Position numbers and translations under genes: made by a program. The notes under the pieces are model-generated. The model was not told the origin of the DNA and made no database searches. It saw only the letters and a program-made list of their open reading frames with translations. DNA of 45,932 nt from Bacillota bacterium (GTDB lineage: Bacteria; Bacillota; Dethiobacteria; DTU022; UBA8154), in assembly GCA_030656575.1 (NCBI GenBank), contig JAUSPO010000054.1, forward strand, positions 1 to 45,932, written 5' to 3'. Positions 1 to 8,372 of this stretch are shown one piece after another (position 1 is the stretch's first letter; every line of letters begins with the position of its first letter).

Positions 1-20
1 ACATGAACAATCATACCACT

Positions 21-118
21 TTCTTTCTGTTGGAGTACTTCGAGTACTATGAGTACAGACCACGAGTTTTGTATGTACTCCAACAAAGAATTACATCTGT
101 TCGAGTACTATAAGTACT
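21..118. repeat. Imperfect palindrome with GAGTACT repeats
   Basis: Arms GTTGGAGTAC (29-38) and GTACTCCAAC (75-84) are perfect inverted repeats. They extend outward through TTCTTT (21-26) and AAAGAA (85-90) with a 2-base bulge. Between and after them GAGTAC recurs at about 9-base spacing (33, 42, 51) and again at 103 and 112. It could be an operator array, a terminator from a gene outside the window, or a mobile-element end. The rest of 1-362 is AT-rich, and I see no gene in it. Confidence 0.6.
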
Positions 119-362
119 ATATTTTAGTATCACGAGTTATCTAGCTATTTAACTGTAAGTATAATTGCTGGGAGCGAATAAGACAAACAACCATTATCTG
201 TATAAGACTGTAAAATAGAGGATGCCTCGCCCTTATTCTTTTATGTTAGACTTTTCTTGCAATTATCTTATGTAATTCCAATAAATGCTAATAATAACCT
301 TGACTTTTTCTTAATATCAATAAGTAGGAAGAAACTGAATTAAGATGAGAAAGGAGGATAAT

Positions 363-1880
363 ATGAAAAACTACAAACTGGCCCCGGCAGATAAGATTCC
401 TTTGATCGTATCCCTGCGAGATAAGAAACATTATTTTGCCCTGGACGATCATGGATATCTTGACCATTTTATATATGAAAATGAAAGTTGGCACTCGATT
501 AAAAAAAACATTTTAGGTATTCAGGTCGCCGGTTTTGATGCAGGAACGGATAATAAGGGCAGGGTTTGCCTGTTAGGTTATGATCACAAAGGAAATCTTT
601 TTTGTCTCACTGATGCAGAAGGTGAAGAAAAGCCTGAACCTTTTTGCCTGGATGGAAGCAAAAAAATTTGCTGGATTTCATTCTGTCTGGACGAAGAAGA
701 CCACCTGCATGTCTTCTGTCTGGCCGTTAACGAAAAACGTGAAATGTGGTGGATTTTTTACCTATGTAATGAAAAAGGCAAATGGCAGACACAATCAATT
801 CTGGATTTTGGTAATTATCCTGGCGAACAATACGGTTTTATTTCGAGGGATTCTGAAGATCACATTTATATTATGCACAGGTTATTTGAAGAAGAAAAAT
901 ATTCCCTGGTATTCCGCGATCTTGAAAAGGAAACAAAACAACCCGGCAGAACTATATACCTGGATGTACCGCAGCGGGACTGTTTTATGCCTAGTTTTCT
1001 TACTGACGGTAACAATACACTTCACGTTTCCTGGATGAGCCGTGAGAAGGGGATAATGTTTTTAAACTACACCAGTAAGTCCAGCACAGGTAAATGGGAA
1101 AGCTACACCTCTACTGAAGTTCCCAGCGAGTCAAGACCGATTGCACCAATCTACCTTGTGGAAGACAGACTTCTTCTATTCTGGGAAAATGAGAATATCC
1201 TCTTTCATTTGTATTCTCTCAATAATGGAAAGAACTGGAAATGGGGTAGAAGCAAAGCTGTGGATACGGCTCTTGAGCTAACCCGTTATCATTCCACATC
1301 AAATATCTCAGATAACCCGTCCAGGTTTGGAAATTTTGTTTTTACCGTAGGAAAACCACCGCAGGAAATAGTTCACCCAGAACAATTTACAAAGATTAAA
1401 GAAAAAGAAAGGGAGCTATCAGAAGAATTCCATATTCTTGAAGTTCTTTCATCGAGTCTTTTAACCAGGACCGGCAATCTACAGGCAAACAATTCCTATT
1501 TAGAACAGAAACTGAGCCGGCAGGAAAAAGAAATGCTCAAGATATACTCATGGGGTATTACAAAGGCTGAAACGCTGGAGGAGAAACTAGCTGCCAAAGA
1601 TGTTGAACTTCAGAAGCTGGATAAGTTATTTAAAACCACTTTAAAGGATCTTCAGAGGCGTTTGATCAGGGAAAAAGAAGATATTCAGTTGCTAAATTCT
1701 GCTTTAACAAAAAAAACTCAAGAATTATCAGTAGAAAATAAAGAACTTAAAACCAGAAACTTTTCCCTATCCCAAAATATTAGAGAGCTCAAAGAACAAG
1801 TAATATCCCTTATGAAAGAAAATGAGGAATTAATAAACAGGAAAAAATCATTTTTTCATAAATTTTTTCGAATAAAATAA
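363..1880 (+). CDS. Beta-propeller-like protein with C-terminal coiled coil
   Basis: This 505-residue protein is not a family I recognise by name. Residues 1 to about 330 repeat a pattern of an Asp/Asn-Gly turn followed by a short hydrophobic strand (DHGYLDHF, NKGRVCLLG, EEDHLHVFC, SEDHIYIMH, GNNTLHVSW), as in sialidase/BNR-like propellers. Residues from about 345 to 490 are charged heptad-like sequence, probably a long coiled coil, and the tail is basic (KKSFFHKFFRIK). There is no signal peptide or membrane segment. The start at 363 has AAGGAGG five bases upstream; an ATG at 345 is in frame but lies before that ribosome-binding site. It converges on the next gene. A structural or scaffold role, perhaps linked to the nearby surface-sugar remnants, is inference. 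Confidence 0.75.
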   Translation: MKNYKLAPADKIPLIVSLRDKKHYFALDDHGYLDHFIYENESWHSIKKNILGIQVAGFDAGTDNKGRVCLLGYDHKGNLFCLTDAEGEEKPEPFCLDGSKKICWISFCLDEEDHLHVFCLAVNEKREMWWIFYLCNEKGKWQTQSILDFGNYPGEQYGFISRDSEDHIYIMHRLFEEEKYSLVFRDLEKETKQPGRTIYLDVPQRDCFMPSFLTDGNNTLHVSWMSREKGIMFLNYTSKSSTGKWESYTSTEVPSESRPIAPIYLVEDRLLLFWENENILFHLYSLNNGKNWKWGRSKAVDTALELTRYHSTSNISDNPSRFGNFVFTVGKPPQEIVHPEQFTKIKEKERELSEEFHILEVLSSSLLTRTGNLQANNSYLEQKLSRQEKEMLKIYSWGITKAETLEEKLAAKDVELQKLDKLFKTTLKDLQRRLIREKEDIQLLNSALTKKTQELSVENKELKTRNFSLSQNIRELKEQVISLMKENEELINRKKSFFHKFFRIK

Positions 1881-1922
1881 GCTAATCAGTATTCAATCAT
1901 TTTTATAGTGCCGTGACTAGTT

Positions 1923-2687
1923 CTATTTCTTTTTTTGGGATGAGTTATTAAAAAAATAATCATAGAAAAGCTGATGCTTTTTATAATACTGTTGATTGGG
2001 GAAAGGAACTGAAACTGTCTTTTTGTTTTCCCGGAAAATGGGAACGGGGGCTTCATTAATTTCTTTCTCAAACTGAATCGGCGAAACGAAAAATTCATTG
2101 GATGCCTCTTCTTCAAGTCTTTCTTCCTGTATTTCCGGATCCGGAAGAGGTCTTTTTCTTTGGACACTTTCTTTTTTGATATTCTCTTCGAAAATAATTT
2201 CTTCTGTAAAAAGACCTTTTTTTTCCACACCAATTTCCGACAGGACATTAACAATAGACCCATTTACAGTAACATCAATTTTAAAAGGAAGATAATTAAT
2301 TTTGCTTAATAAAGGTAAAAGTCCAAAGGAAATGGGGCTCACTCCATGGCTAAAACTGGTCTCGCAGCGTAAGTTCTCATCAACCACTTCTTCAATTTCC
2401 TCTACATGAAGTATGCTATCGTTCAGAGCAAAGGAAAATCCCCGGGAAAATTCTTTCGACCTTAACATTTCTTTTTTTCCCTGGTAAACCTTGTAATTAA
2501 TTAGAAGGTCGTAGCGTCCCCAAACAAAACTTTGCATACCACCAGGCCTTCTGCCCAAACTTGCCCGAAAATTTTCAATGCGAGTGGAGGTAATTTTGAT
2601 TAAATTAGTTACCATAAAATGATAGTTATGCGAAAAGTTTATAATAGGTTCTTTTGTTAACATATTTTTCGACTGTTTCATTTTCAT
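1923..2687 (-). CDS. Hypothetical protein, possibly spore-coat-like
   Basis: 254 residues from ATG 2687, which has GGAGG six bases upstream; 12 codons upstream in frame lack a ribosome-binding site. The first 150 residues look like a beta-rich globular domain. The segment WGRYDLLINYKVYQGKKEM followed by SKEF recalls the way CotE-like spore coat proteins write 'GYYDINVWYSY', but the match is short. The second half is low-complexity, rich in Glu, Lys and Pro, with repeated FEKEI/EEIIFEE patterns, and ends in a polar KKK tail. It has no signal peptide or membrane segment. A coat or morphogenetic role fits a spore former but is inference only. Confidence 0.65.
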   Translation of the reverse strand: MKMKQSKNMLTKEPIINFSHNYHFMVTNLIKITSTRIENFRASLGRRPGGMQSFVWGRYDLLINYKVYQGKKEMLRSKEFSRGFSFALNDSILHVEEIEEVVDENLRCETSFSHGVSPISFGLLPLLSKINYLPFKIDVTVNGSIVNVLSEIGVEKKGLFTEEIIFEENIKKESVQRKRPLPDPEIQEERLEEEASNEFFVSPIQFEKEINEAPVPIFRENKKTVSVPFPNQQYYKKHQLFYDYFFNNSSQKKK

Positions 2688-2740
2688 ATAAATCCTCCAG
2701 AAATTTACTGACCAAAACTGCAAATTTCCATACTTTATAT

Positions 2741-2780
2741 TTAAAACAGGCCTTGAGAGTCATCTCTCAGCCTGTTTTAA
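2741..2780 (-). terminator. Stem-loop terminator
   Basis: Arms TTAAAACAGG and CCTGTTTTAA are perfect, with an inner TGAGAG/CTCTCA stem. It lies just downstream of the small minus-strand gene ending at 2817 and upstream of the gene starting at 2687. The A/T outer arms would supply a U-run in both directions. Confidence 0.75.
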
Positions 2781-2816
2781 TGAACTAACTCCCGGTCAGT
2801 CTCTTTTTTTGGGTCC

Positions 2817-2996
2817 TCAACAACTTTTTACACCGACAAAATCTCTGAGGCTGGTGCTGCGAACACTTCTCTTTTGCAGTGCAATAACTCCTCCCCTGCT
2901 GCTCTCGACAATTTTCTTGCAGTCATCCTCATTATAACCTCGCCGGCCTAACCTTCGTGAAATTAAAAGCTCAGGAGTGTTTATTATTTCGACCAA
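2817..2996 (-). CDS. Small hypothetical protein, TTG start
   Basis: 59 residues, starting VEIINTPELL after the initiator and ending RDFVGVKSC. The start chosen is TTG at 2996 because AAAGGAGG lies eight bases upstream; an in-frame ATG at 3062 has no ribosome-binding site and adds a lower-quality N-terminus. The protein is basic (GRRGYNEDDCKKIVESSRGG) with two cysteines, no membrane segment and no family I recognise. It has its own strong ribosome-binding site and a stem-loop terminator (2741-2780), so it is probably expressed as a single gene. Confidence 0.55.
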   Translation of the reverse strand: MVEIINTPELLISRRLGRRGYNEDDCKKIVESSRGGVIALQKRSVRSTSLRDFVGVKSC

Positions 2997-3063
2997 ACTC
3001 GTATTCCTCCTTTCATACTTTTTTATATTGTATGAAATACTTATTAAAATGTTACAATCCAAG

Positions 3064-3819
3064 CTAGGACTGTTTTGCCTTATAAATACTCCATTTCTTT
3101 TGAAAAAGAGCTTTATTATATTTGTATATCCTGATTAGATCTATGTTATTTGCTATAAAAGTGCGATGCGAAAAATGATAAAGGAAAACATCCCCTGCAC
3201 AAAAGAGCTTAAACCCGGCATTTTTTGCCCGCATGGTATAGTCAATATCTTCATGAGTTCCAATTCCAAAAGACTCGTCAAAATAACCGATTTTTTTAAC
3301 TACTTCCCTTTTTACAAGAATACAAAACCCTACAAGCTTATTAACCTCAAACCATTTTGCTGGATCTGGCTTATTAAAAAACATTGTATAATCATGAAAT
3401 TCCTGCAGGTCACTAAACTCCTGGTCCATTCTCTGGACACCGTTGATGTGGTTCCCCCTCGGTCCCACCATACCAATGGCAGGATCGCTATCAGCACAGG
3501 AAAGCATATTGCTTAACCAGTTTTCACTGACGATACAGTCGTTATTAATTAATACAATATATTTTCCCCTGCTGGCTTTTATTCCCTGATTATACCCCCG
3601 GGCAAATCCCAGGTTTTTTTCGTTTCGTATTATCCGGGCTCCGGGTAATGTCTCAAAATACTCTTTTGTACCGTCACTTGATCCGTTATCTATGAGAACA
3701 AGTTCATAAGGAAGGGGGGTATATTCTAAAATAGACTTCAGGCATACTTTTGAATATTCCAGGGCATTAAATGCTGCCAGTACGATGGAGACTTTTTTAG
3801 AGTCTGCTTCAGTTTTCAT
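3064..3819 (-). CDS. Family 2 glycosyltransferase
   Basis: Transfers a sugar from a nucleotide-sugar donor in the cytoplasm, probably during surface polysaccharide or glycoprotein assembly. The GT-A fold signature is clear: VSIVLAAFNALEYSKVCLKS near the N-terminus, then LIDNGSSDGT, GFARGYNQGI, and the metal-binding stretch VLINNDCIV. GFCILVKREVVKKIGYFDESF and GTHEDIDYTMR follow, as in rhamnosyl-type GT2 enzymes. It is 251 residues from ATG 3819, with AAGGAG about ten bases upstream; the longer ORF start at 3852 has no ribosome-binding site. It is the only glycosyltransferase of this decayed cluster that still looks complete. Acceptor and donor cannot be told. Confidence 0.85.
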   Translation of the reverse strand: MKTEADSKKVSIVLAAFNALEYSKVCLKSILEYTPLPYELVLIDNGSSDGTKEYFETLPGARIIRNEKNLGFARGYNQGIKASRGKYIVLINNDCIVSENWLSNMLSCADSDPAIGMVGPRGNHINGVQRMDQEFSDLQEFHDYTMFFNKPDPAKWFEVNKLVGFCILVKREVVKKIGYFDESFGIGTHEDIDYTMRAKNAGFKLFCAGDVFLYHFSHRTFIANNIDLIRIYKYNKALFQKKWSIYKAKQS

Positions 3820-3910
3820 ACACTTTATTCTCCTTACAGCTTTTTTTATCATTATATTAATAAGAGTCAGGATGTGGAATTAGAAATCGAGCTCAACCCT
3901 TTAGTATTTA

Positions 3911-4475
3911 CTAAAAAATATGGTCCTTTATTTGGGCACGGCCAAAATAAAAAGGAGCCATTCCGGGACCCGTTTTGTTTTCTACTATAAATCTCATGCT
4001 TTTACCTAAATTTATGACTACAGTTTGATATTTTTGCGCAATTACCGGACCTATTATATTGGCATTAACTCCGCAAGTCATTAGAATGCAGTCAAAATCG
4101 TATTTTCCAACCATTTCAATAACTTGATGTTTTTGCCAATAGTTTTTCACAGATTATTTCCGGTTTATAGTGAATATAGCTTAACACTTTATCAGTTAAG
4201 GGCCTTTTCATCCATTGTGGAGAGGCTATGCGGTCGTCATTATACGGTAATATACCAACAACCGAAGCAATCCTTAAAGAATCCACCATTAAATTCCTGG
4301 CTTCGAGGTTGGGGTATTTAAACCCTGTATCTTCTCTCGCATTATATTTTTTTATATACTTAAAATTCATTAACTCCTCAAGATTAAATATGGTTTCCTG
4401 GGCCAGGATCAGGTTGGGGGCTTCTGTTAGCCTAACCATGGAAAAAGGCTTTTTATATTTTATTGACTCTGTAAT
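3911..4475 (-). pseudogene. Broken GT-D type (DUF1792-like) glycosyltransferase
   Basis: Two minus-strand frames carry parts of one protein. Frame one (4116-4475) has KPFSMVRLTEAPNLILAQET, which fits the start of GT-D glycosyltransferases, and goes on to PLTDKVLSYIHYKPEIICEKL. The second frame (3911-4150) has KYDFDCILMTCGVNANIIG then TVVINLGKSMRFIVEN, the C-terminal part of the same fold. The middle section normally found between them is missing or very short, and the frame changes near 4120-4150. This is a frameshift with internal deletion. The family assignment is from memory of the motif and is moderately sure; that the locus is broken is clear. Confidence 0.65.
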
Positions 4476-4888
4476 TAAACGAAAAATACAGTATAATATC
4501 AGCCAGTTGTTTTTCATTTGAATCATGAAGCAGTATACCCAGTCCTTTTTGATAGATCATTTCACTTAAACTATCTCCTTCATTACAAACTACCGGCACT
4601 TCGGCCCAGAGATAATCAAGGATCCTCGTACGATAGGAAAAATGTGTCTCCAGTGTCTGTTCGTAGGTGGTTATTCCTATATCAGTCTCTAATAAATAAT
4701 TATGACGTTCATGATAAGGCACCCAGCCATTATTAAAAAAAACTGATCTATCAAATAGATTAAGTTCTTTAGAAAGATTAACTGCTTTATTGGCTATTGG
4801 TGTCATATTCTCAGACTCAGGAAAAGGCCTTTTCGTCCCCATAAAGAACAGCTTAACGTCTTCTCTTCTCCTGCTGATGACAATATTA
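4453..4888 (-). pseudogene. 5'-truncated family 4 glycosyltransferase
   Basis: The minus frame reads as the C-terminal half of a GT-B (GT4) glycosyltransferase: VKLFFMGTKRPFPESENM, VFFNNGWVPYHERHNYLL, then DIGITTYEQTLETHFSYRTR, ILDYLWAEVPVVCNEGDS and LSEMIYQKGLGI. The N-terminal half is absent: homology-like sequence stops at about 4889, exactly where an rfbD start begins on the other strand. The 3' end runs out of frame into the GT-D remnant, so the two may once have been one two-domain enzyme. An open frame continues to 4995 but only as antisense of rfbD. Confidence 0.7.
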
Positions 4889-5154
4889 ATGAGAGTTTTG
4901 ATTACTGGAGGAAAAGGGATGCTCGCCCATTCCCTTTCAGAAATCTTTAAAGACAGCAGTTCTTTGCTTGTTTTATCCAAAAGCGAACTGGACATAACTA
5001 ACTTAAATGATTTCCTGTTAATCTTCCAGCTGTAAGGCCAGCAAATTCAGCACTGGATAATTGTCACTGGAGGCTCATGGGTTTTACACCCCTGAGAGAT
5101 TATCGCGATGCTCTTAAAGAATATCTGCAGGCTCTTTCATTGCAATTGCAATAA
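4889..5154 (+). pseudogene. rfbD: dTDP-4-dehydrorhamnose reductase remnant (internal deletion)
   Basis: ATG 4889 opens MRVLITGGKGMLAHSLSEIF then SKSELDITNLNDFL, the N-terminal Rossmann start of RfbD. That frame ends at a stop at 5033-5035. From about 5023, in a different frame, the sequence reads PAVRPANSALDN, GFTPLRDYRDALKEYL and stops at 5154, which is the family's C-terminal end. About 190 central residues of a usual 280-290 are missing, so this is a deletion with a frame change near 5020-5030. RfbD makes dTDP-L-rhamnose; this copy cannot work. Confidence 0.85.
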
Positions 5155-5231
5155 CACTAAAAGGTTGGTGAATGCTGTAATAAAATTTAGGACTTGTATC
5201 AATAAGTGGGGATTGGGAAAAGATTTTTGGT

Positions 5232-6344
5232 ATGAATAGTATGAAGACCAGAATTGATCAATGGACTCTGTTAACTCACTATATTTTCAGCATACTGCGG
5301 CATGTTGAAAGAGAGTTAGACGTGTGGAGAAAAATGATGGGTAATACCCCACTCTCCCCTATGCAAATACAGGCTCTCAACAGTATTCGATCTAAGCGAT
5401 TCCACTGCCAGGGAGGCGCAGTCTATGCACTCCTCAATATCAAAGCAAGGAATAATCTTCTCCCTTTAATCGTTTCTTTTCAGACGATCAGCGACTATCT
5501 CGATAATCTCTGTGACCGTGTTAGCTGGGAAGAGTTAAGCATGCCAGAGGAAAAGGGGAAAGACTGTTTCATGGAAAAGAGCTTCCGGCATCTGCATTTA
5601 TCCATGCGGGATTCTCTAATGCCAGACAAAATCTTAGAAGGTGATTATTATCGATATTACCCTTTAAAAGATGATAAGGGTTATCTTCAGGCGCTGGTCA
5701 CAAAAAACCGCCAGATTGTGTCAGAGCTGCCTTCATACCTGAAAGTTAAAGATAATGTGCTGTTTTTGACAGACCTTTACACTGATCTGCAGTCTTATAA
5801 ACACCTTTCTTTAACATTTCGTCAACAATACCTTGAGGATTGGTTTTTCCTTTATCAAAAAGACTATCCTTTCCTTCTCTGGAATGAATTCGCTGCAGCC
5901 GCAGGTTCAACCCTCGGTACATTTGCTCTCTTAGCTCTGTCGTCACAAAAAGAAGTAAAACAAAAAGAAATAGAAGAGGTTTTAAATTGTTACTTCCCCT
6001 GGATTTGTGGACTGCATATCTTACTTGATTATTTCATTGATCAGGCAGAAGACAGGAGAGAAGGGGATTTAAACTTCATCTTCTATTATGAAAACGAGGA
6101 GCAGTGCTACGAGCGCTTAATTTTTTTTGTGAGGAACGCTTTAGAGAGAACAGAGAATCTTGTTAATTCCGTTTTTCACCGTACTGTGGTCAAAGGACTG
6201 CTGGCGCTTTACCTTTCCGACCCAAAAATAAAAGACCAGAAGCTGGATGATTTTGCTTATAGCCTTCTTCATGCAACAGGCGAGAAAGACACCTTTAATA
6301 TGTATCGAATCTGCAGGTTATTGCGCCAATCCGGGATTCTTTAA
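5232..6344 (+). CDS. ytpB: Tetraprenyl-beta-curcumene synthase family (DUF2600)
   Basis: 370 residues, close to the length of Bacillus YtpB. YtpB cyclises heptaprenyl diphosphate to a C35 sesquarterpene precursor in the cytoplasm or at the membrane face. Acidic metal-binding clusters are visible: DYLDNLCDR at residues 88-96 and DYFIDQAEDRREGD at 266-279. GGAVYALLN and WNEFAAAAGSTLG are also typical of DUF2600. The neighbour on the opposite strand is a long-chain polyprenyl diphosphate synthase, the enzyme that would make the substrate; the two genes converge and end 13 bases apart. The start at 5232 has only a weak ribosome-binding site; ATG 5241 is the alternative. Confidence 0.88.
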   Translation: MNSMKTRIDQWTLLTHYIFSILRHVERELDVWRKMMGNTPLSPMQIQALNSIRSKRFHCQGGAVYALLNIKARNNLLPLIVSFQTISDYLDNLCDRVSWEELSMPEEKGKDCFMEKSFRHLHLSMRDSLMPDKILEGDYYRYYPLKDDKGYLQALVTKNRQIVSELPSYLKVKDNVLFLTDLYTDLQSYKHLSLTFRQQYLEDWFFLYQKDYPFLLWNEFAAAAGSTLGTFALLALSSQKEVKQKEIEEVLNCYFPWICGLHILLDYFIDQAEDRREGDLNFIFYYENEEQCYERLIFFVRNALERTENLVNSVFHRTVVKGLLALYLSDPKIKDQKLDDFAYSLLHATGEKDTFNMYRICRLLRQSGIL

Positions 6345-6356
6345 AAGGGGGTAATG

Positions 6357-7400
6357 CTAGTGATCTCTTTGGAGCACAAAATCCGCAAATTCTTCAAGAA
6401 TCTGCCGAGCGTGGGTATTTTCAAAACCTGCAAGGCTTTCCCTGGCTTCCCTGACAAAAGAAGCAGCCTTATCCATAGCCCTTGCAAGGGGTCCGTCAAT
6501 ACATGATGGTTGAAATAAAAAATCAATGTTTTCAGAGGAAAAAGCTCTGTTTTCAATGACTTCTTTCAAACGAGGCCCCCAGGTAATGTCCTCAAGAACA
6601 TATATTAACGGCAAAGTTATTATCCCTTCCTGCAGATCTTTACCAATAGGTTTTCCTGTAAATTCACTTTTTCCTATTATATCGAGAATATCGTCGGTTA
6701 TCTGGAAGGCTAAACCTAAATTGCGCCCGTATGCTTGAAGTTTTGAAACATCTTTGCCTTCCAACCTGGATAGACGGGCTCCTTCACCACAGCATGCCTC
6801 CATCAGAACTGCAGTCTTACGGTAAATATTCTTTAAATATTGTTCTTCTGAGATGTTTACGTTAAATGCAAAAACATTTTGCTCAATTTCCCCTTCGCAC
6901 ATTGTTCCGATAGCCTTCATAAAACTTTTATTAAGCTGAAAATCCTGGCAGAGAGAGATAAGCTCAAAAGCCCTGGCAAAAAGAAAATCTCCGGCCAGCA
7001 CCGCGGGCCGGTTTCCCCACCTTGCATTAAGGGATGGGCTTCCTCTTCTTTCATACGATTCGTCAATAATATCATCGTGAATTAAAGATGCTGTATGAAT
7101 TAATTCTACAGCTGCTGCAGCCCGTATCAAAACATAATCGTTTGCAGGCTGAAAACTTCCGCTTAAGAGAAGCAGCACCGGCCGCAGGCGTTTTCCCCTG
7201 CTGCTTAAAATATGGTTCATTAAATCCTTCATAATGGAGACATTTGAATTGGTAAAATCATGAATAATTTCCTCTACTTCCAACAGTTTACTCCCTAAGG
7301 ACTCCTCAATTTTTAATTTCAGTCCGTCTTCAAGATTTAAGATATTGTCATCCACGTATGTTTGGTTAAGATGCTTATTCAAATATATCTCGCCTTCCAT
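6357..7400 (-). CDS. Long-chain polyprenyl diphosphate synthase
   Basis: Condenses isopentenyl diphosphate onto allylic diphosphates to make the C30-C40 chains used for menaquinone. 347 residues with the first Asp-rich motif DDIID (residues 109-113), RRGSPSLNARWG after it, and the second motif DDILD (236-240). RGKRLRP binds the pyrophosphate. It resembles component II of heptaprenyl diphosphate synthase (HepT) and octaprenyl synthase IspB; chain length cannot be read by eye, though the neighbouring ytpB favours C35. Its ATG overlaps the stop of the upstream LolA-like gene by one base (TAATG), so the two are probably co-transcribed. Confidence 0.9.
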   Translation of the reverse strand: MEGEIYLNKHLNQTYVDDNILNLEDGLKLKIEESLGSKLLEVEEIIHDFTNSNVSIMKDLMNHILSSRGKRLRPVLLLLSGSFQPANDYVLIRAAAAVELIHTASLIHDDIIDESYERRGSPSLNARWGNRPAVLAGDFLFARAFELISLCQDFQLNKSFMKAIGTMCEGEIEQNVFAFNVNISEEQYLKNIYRKTAVLMEACCGEGARLSRLEGKDVSKLQAYGRNLGLAFQITDDILDIIGKSEFTGKPIGKDLQEGIITLPLIYVLEDITWGPRLKEVIENRAFSSENIDFLFQPSCIDGPLARAMDKAASFVREARESLAGFENTHARQILEEFADFVLQRDH

Positions 7401-8059
7401 TAATTTTTGAAGATCTCTTCATCTATCTTTAAATTCAGGACGGTTTTATGAAAGATTATGGTTTGCTGAAGCTGATCATTTATATCATAAATATCTATCC
7501 GGGCAGGCAGAAAAGACTTTTTCTCAAACCAGACCTGTTCCCAGGCATGTTTTTGCGCCGGGGAAGAAGGAACCACTCTTAATAGGTAATAAGAACCCCT
7601 TTCCATCTTTTCCAAGGCTATTAGTTCGGCTTCCTGCGCCTGAGAGAGGCTCTGCAGAAAAGTAACAAGTAAGAAAGGGGGCGAAGATAAACCCTGAATA
7701 AGATTGTCTATTTCATAAAAATCTTCTATTTCGGGATTATAAATCCAGGTTTTTTCACCATCAGATAAAAAAACTTGTTCGGGGTTTATTCCCTCTTCAG
7801 GAGAACTGGAAGAAATCTCTACCCTGTGACAATCTGGAGATAGGAACCATACTTCAACATAATAATGCTGCTTAGCTTTACCAAGATTTATTTCTGTTTC
7901 CAACATAGTATAGTAACTGTTAATTTTTTTCTCTTTTTGCACTGCTTTTCTTATTATTCCCTCAGCATCCAAGCTTCTTACAGAAGAAAAGTAAATACCT
8001 AATCCAATTACAAGCAGGGCTGTAATATAGTACCTCAACGCGGCAGGAGTTATTTTCAT
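7400..8059 (-). CDS. LolA-like lipoprotein-carrier fold protein
   Basis: 219 residues. One N-terminal hydrophobic segment (residues 9-25, YYITALLVIGLGIYFSS) serves as signal anchor or signal peptide, so the body is outside the membrane. The rest alternates beta strands: YYTMLETEINLG, YYVEVWFLSPDCHRVEI, LSDGEKTWIYNPEIEDFYEI and PARIDIYDINDQLQQTIIF. This is the half-barrel pattern of LolA/LolB and the related sigma-E-linked MucB fold. In Gram-positives such proteins are thought to bind lipids or lipoproteins. It is translationally coupled to the polyprenyl synthase, which hints at a link with membrane isoprenoids; that is inference. Confidence 0.7.
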   Translation of the reverse strand: MKITPAALRYYITALLVIGLGIYFSSVRSLDAEGIIRKAVQKEKKINSYYTMLETEINLGKAKQHYYVEVWFLSPDCHRVEISSSSPEEGINPEQVFLSDGEKTWIYNPEIEDFYEIDNLIQGLSSPPFLLVTFLQSLSQAQEAELIALEKMERGSYYLLRVVPSSPAQKHAWEQVWFEKKSFLPARIDIYDINDQLQQTIIFHKTVLNLKIDEEIFKN

Positions 8060-8142
8060 ATTTTACCATCCCCATCTTAATAAAAAGATATTCACTTTAA
8101 TTTATACTTTTACTGTTCTCTTTATATACTTGACAGGGATAC

Positions 8143-8189
8143 AAGAAAAAAATTCCCTCTGCAGGGATGCAGGGGGAATTTTTTTCTTC
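8143..8189. terminator. Strong bidirectional stem-loop
   Basis: AAGAAAAAAATTCCC pairs with GGGAATTTTTTTCTT around a small inner TGC/GCA stem. A/T tracts on both arms let it stop transcription either way. It lies upstream of the LolA-like gene start (8059) and downstream of the CBS gene end (8373), so it most probably ends the nnr-CBS transcript. Confidence 0.75.
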
Positions 8190-8190
8190 A

Positions 8191-8358
8191 GGAGTCAGGA
8201 GTCAGGAGCCAGAATAAGAGAAACAACCATTTGAAGACCTGCGGTTCTGGTTTAAGAATGCCGATACTACAATGATTCTTACAAAAGAACTTGGAGATTG
8301 ATGTATATTCTTGAGGTATTTTAAATTCTGACTACTGAATTCTGACTACTGACTACTT
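8191..8358. repeat. Dispersed repeat with AGTCAGGAGTCAG inverted arms
   Basis: The left arm (8191-8220) reads GGAGTCAGGAGTCAGGAG then CCAGAATAAGAG; the right arm (8324-8358) reads ATTCTGACTACTGAATTC then TGACTACTGACTACTT, an inverted version. A related pair of arms occurs at 29882-29999. The middle (8218-8301) contains an open stretch without a start, described under findings. Apart from this element and the terminator at 8143-8189, nothing else is seen between 8060 and 8372. Confidence 0.65.
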
Positions 8359-8372
8359 CTTTTTCTTTTTAA

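Noticed and set aside
1886-2263. Lys-rich minus-strand frame overlapping the 1923-2687 gene
   Set aside because: It is an out-of-frame reading of the low-complexity second half of that gene.
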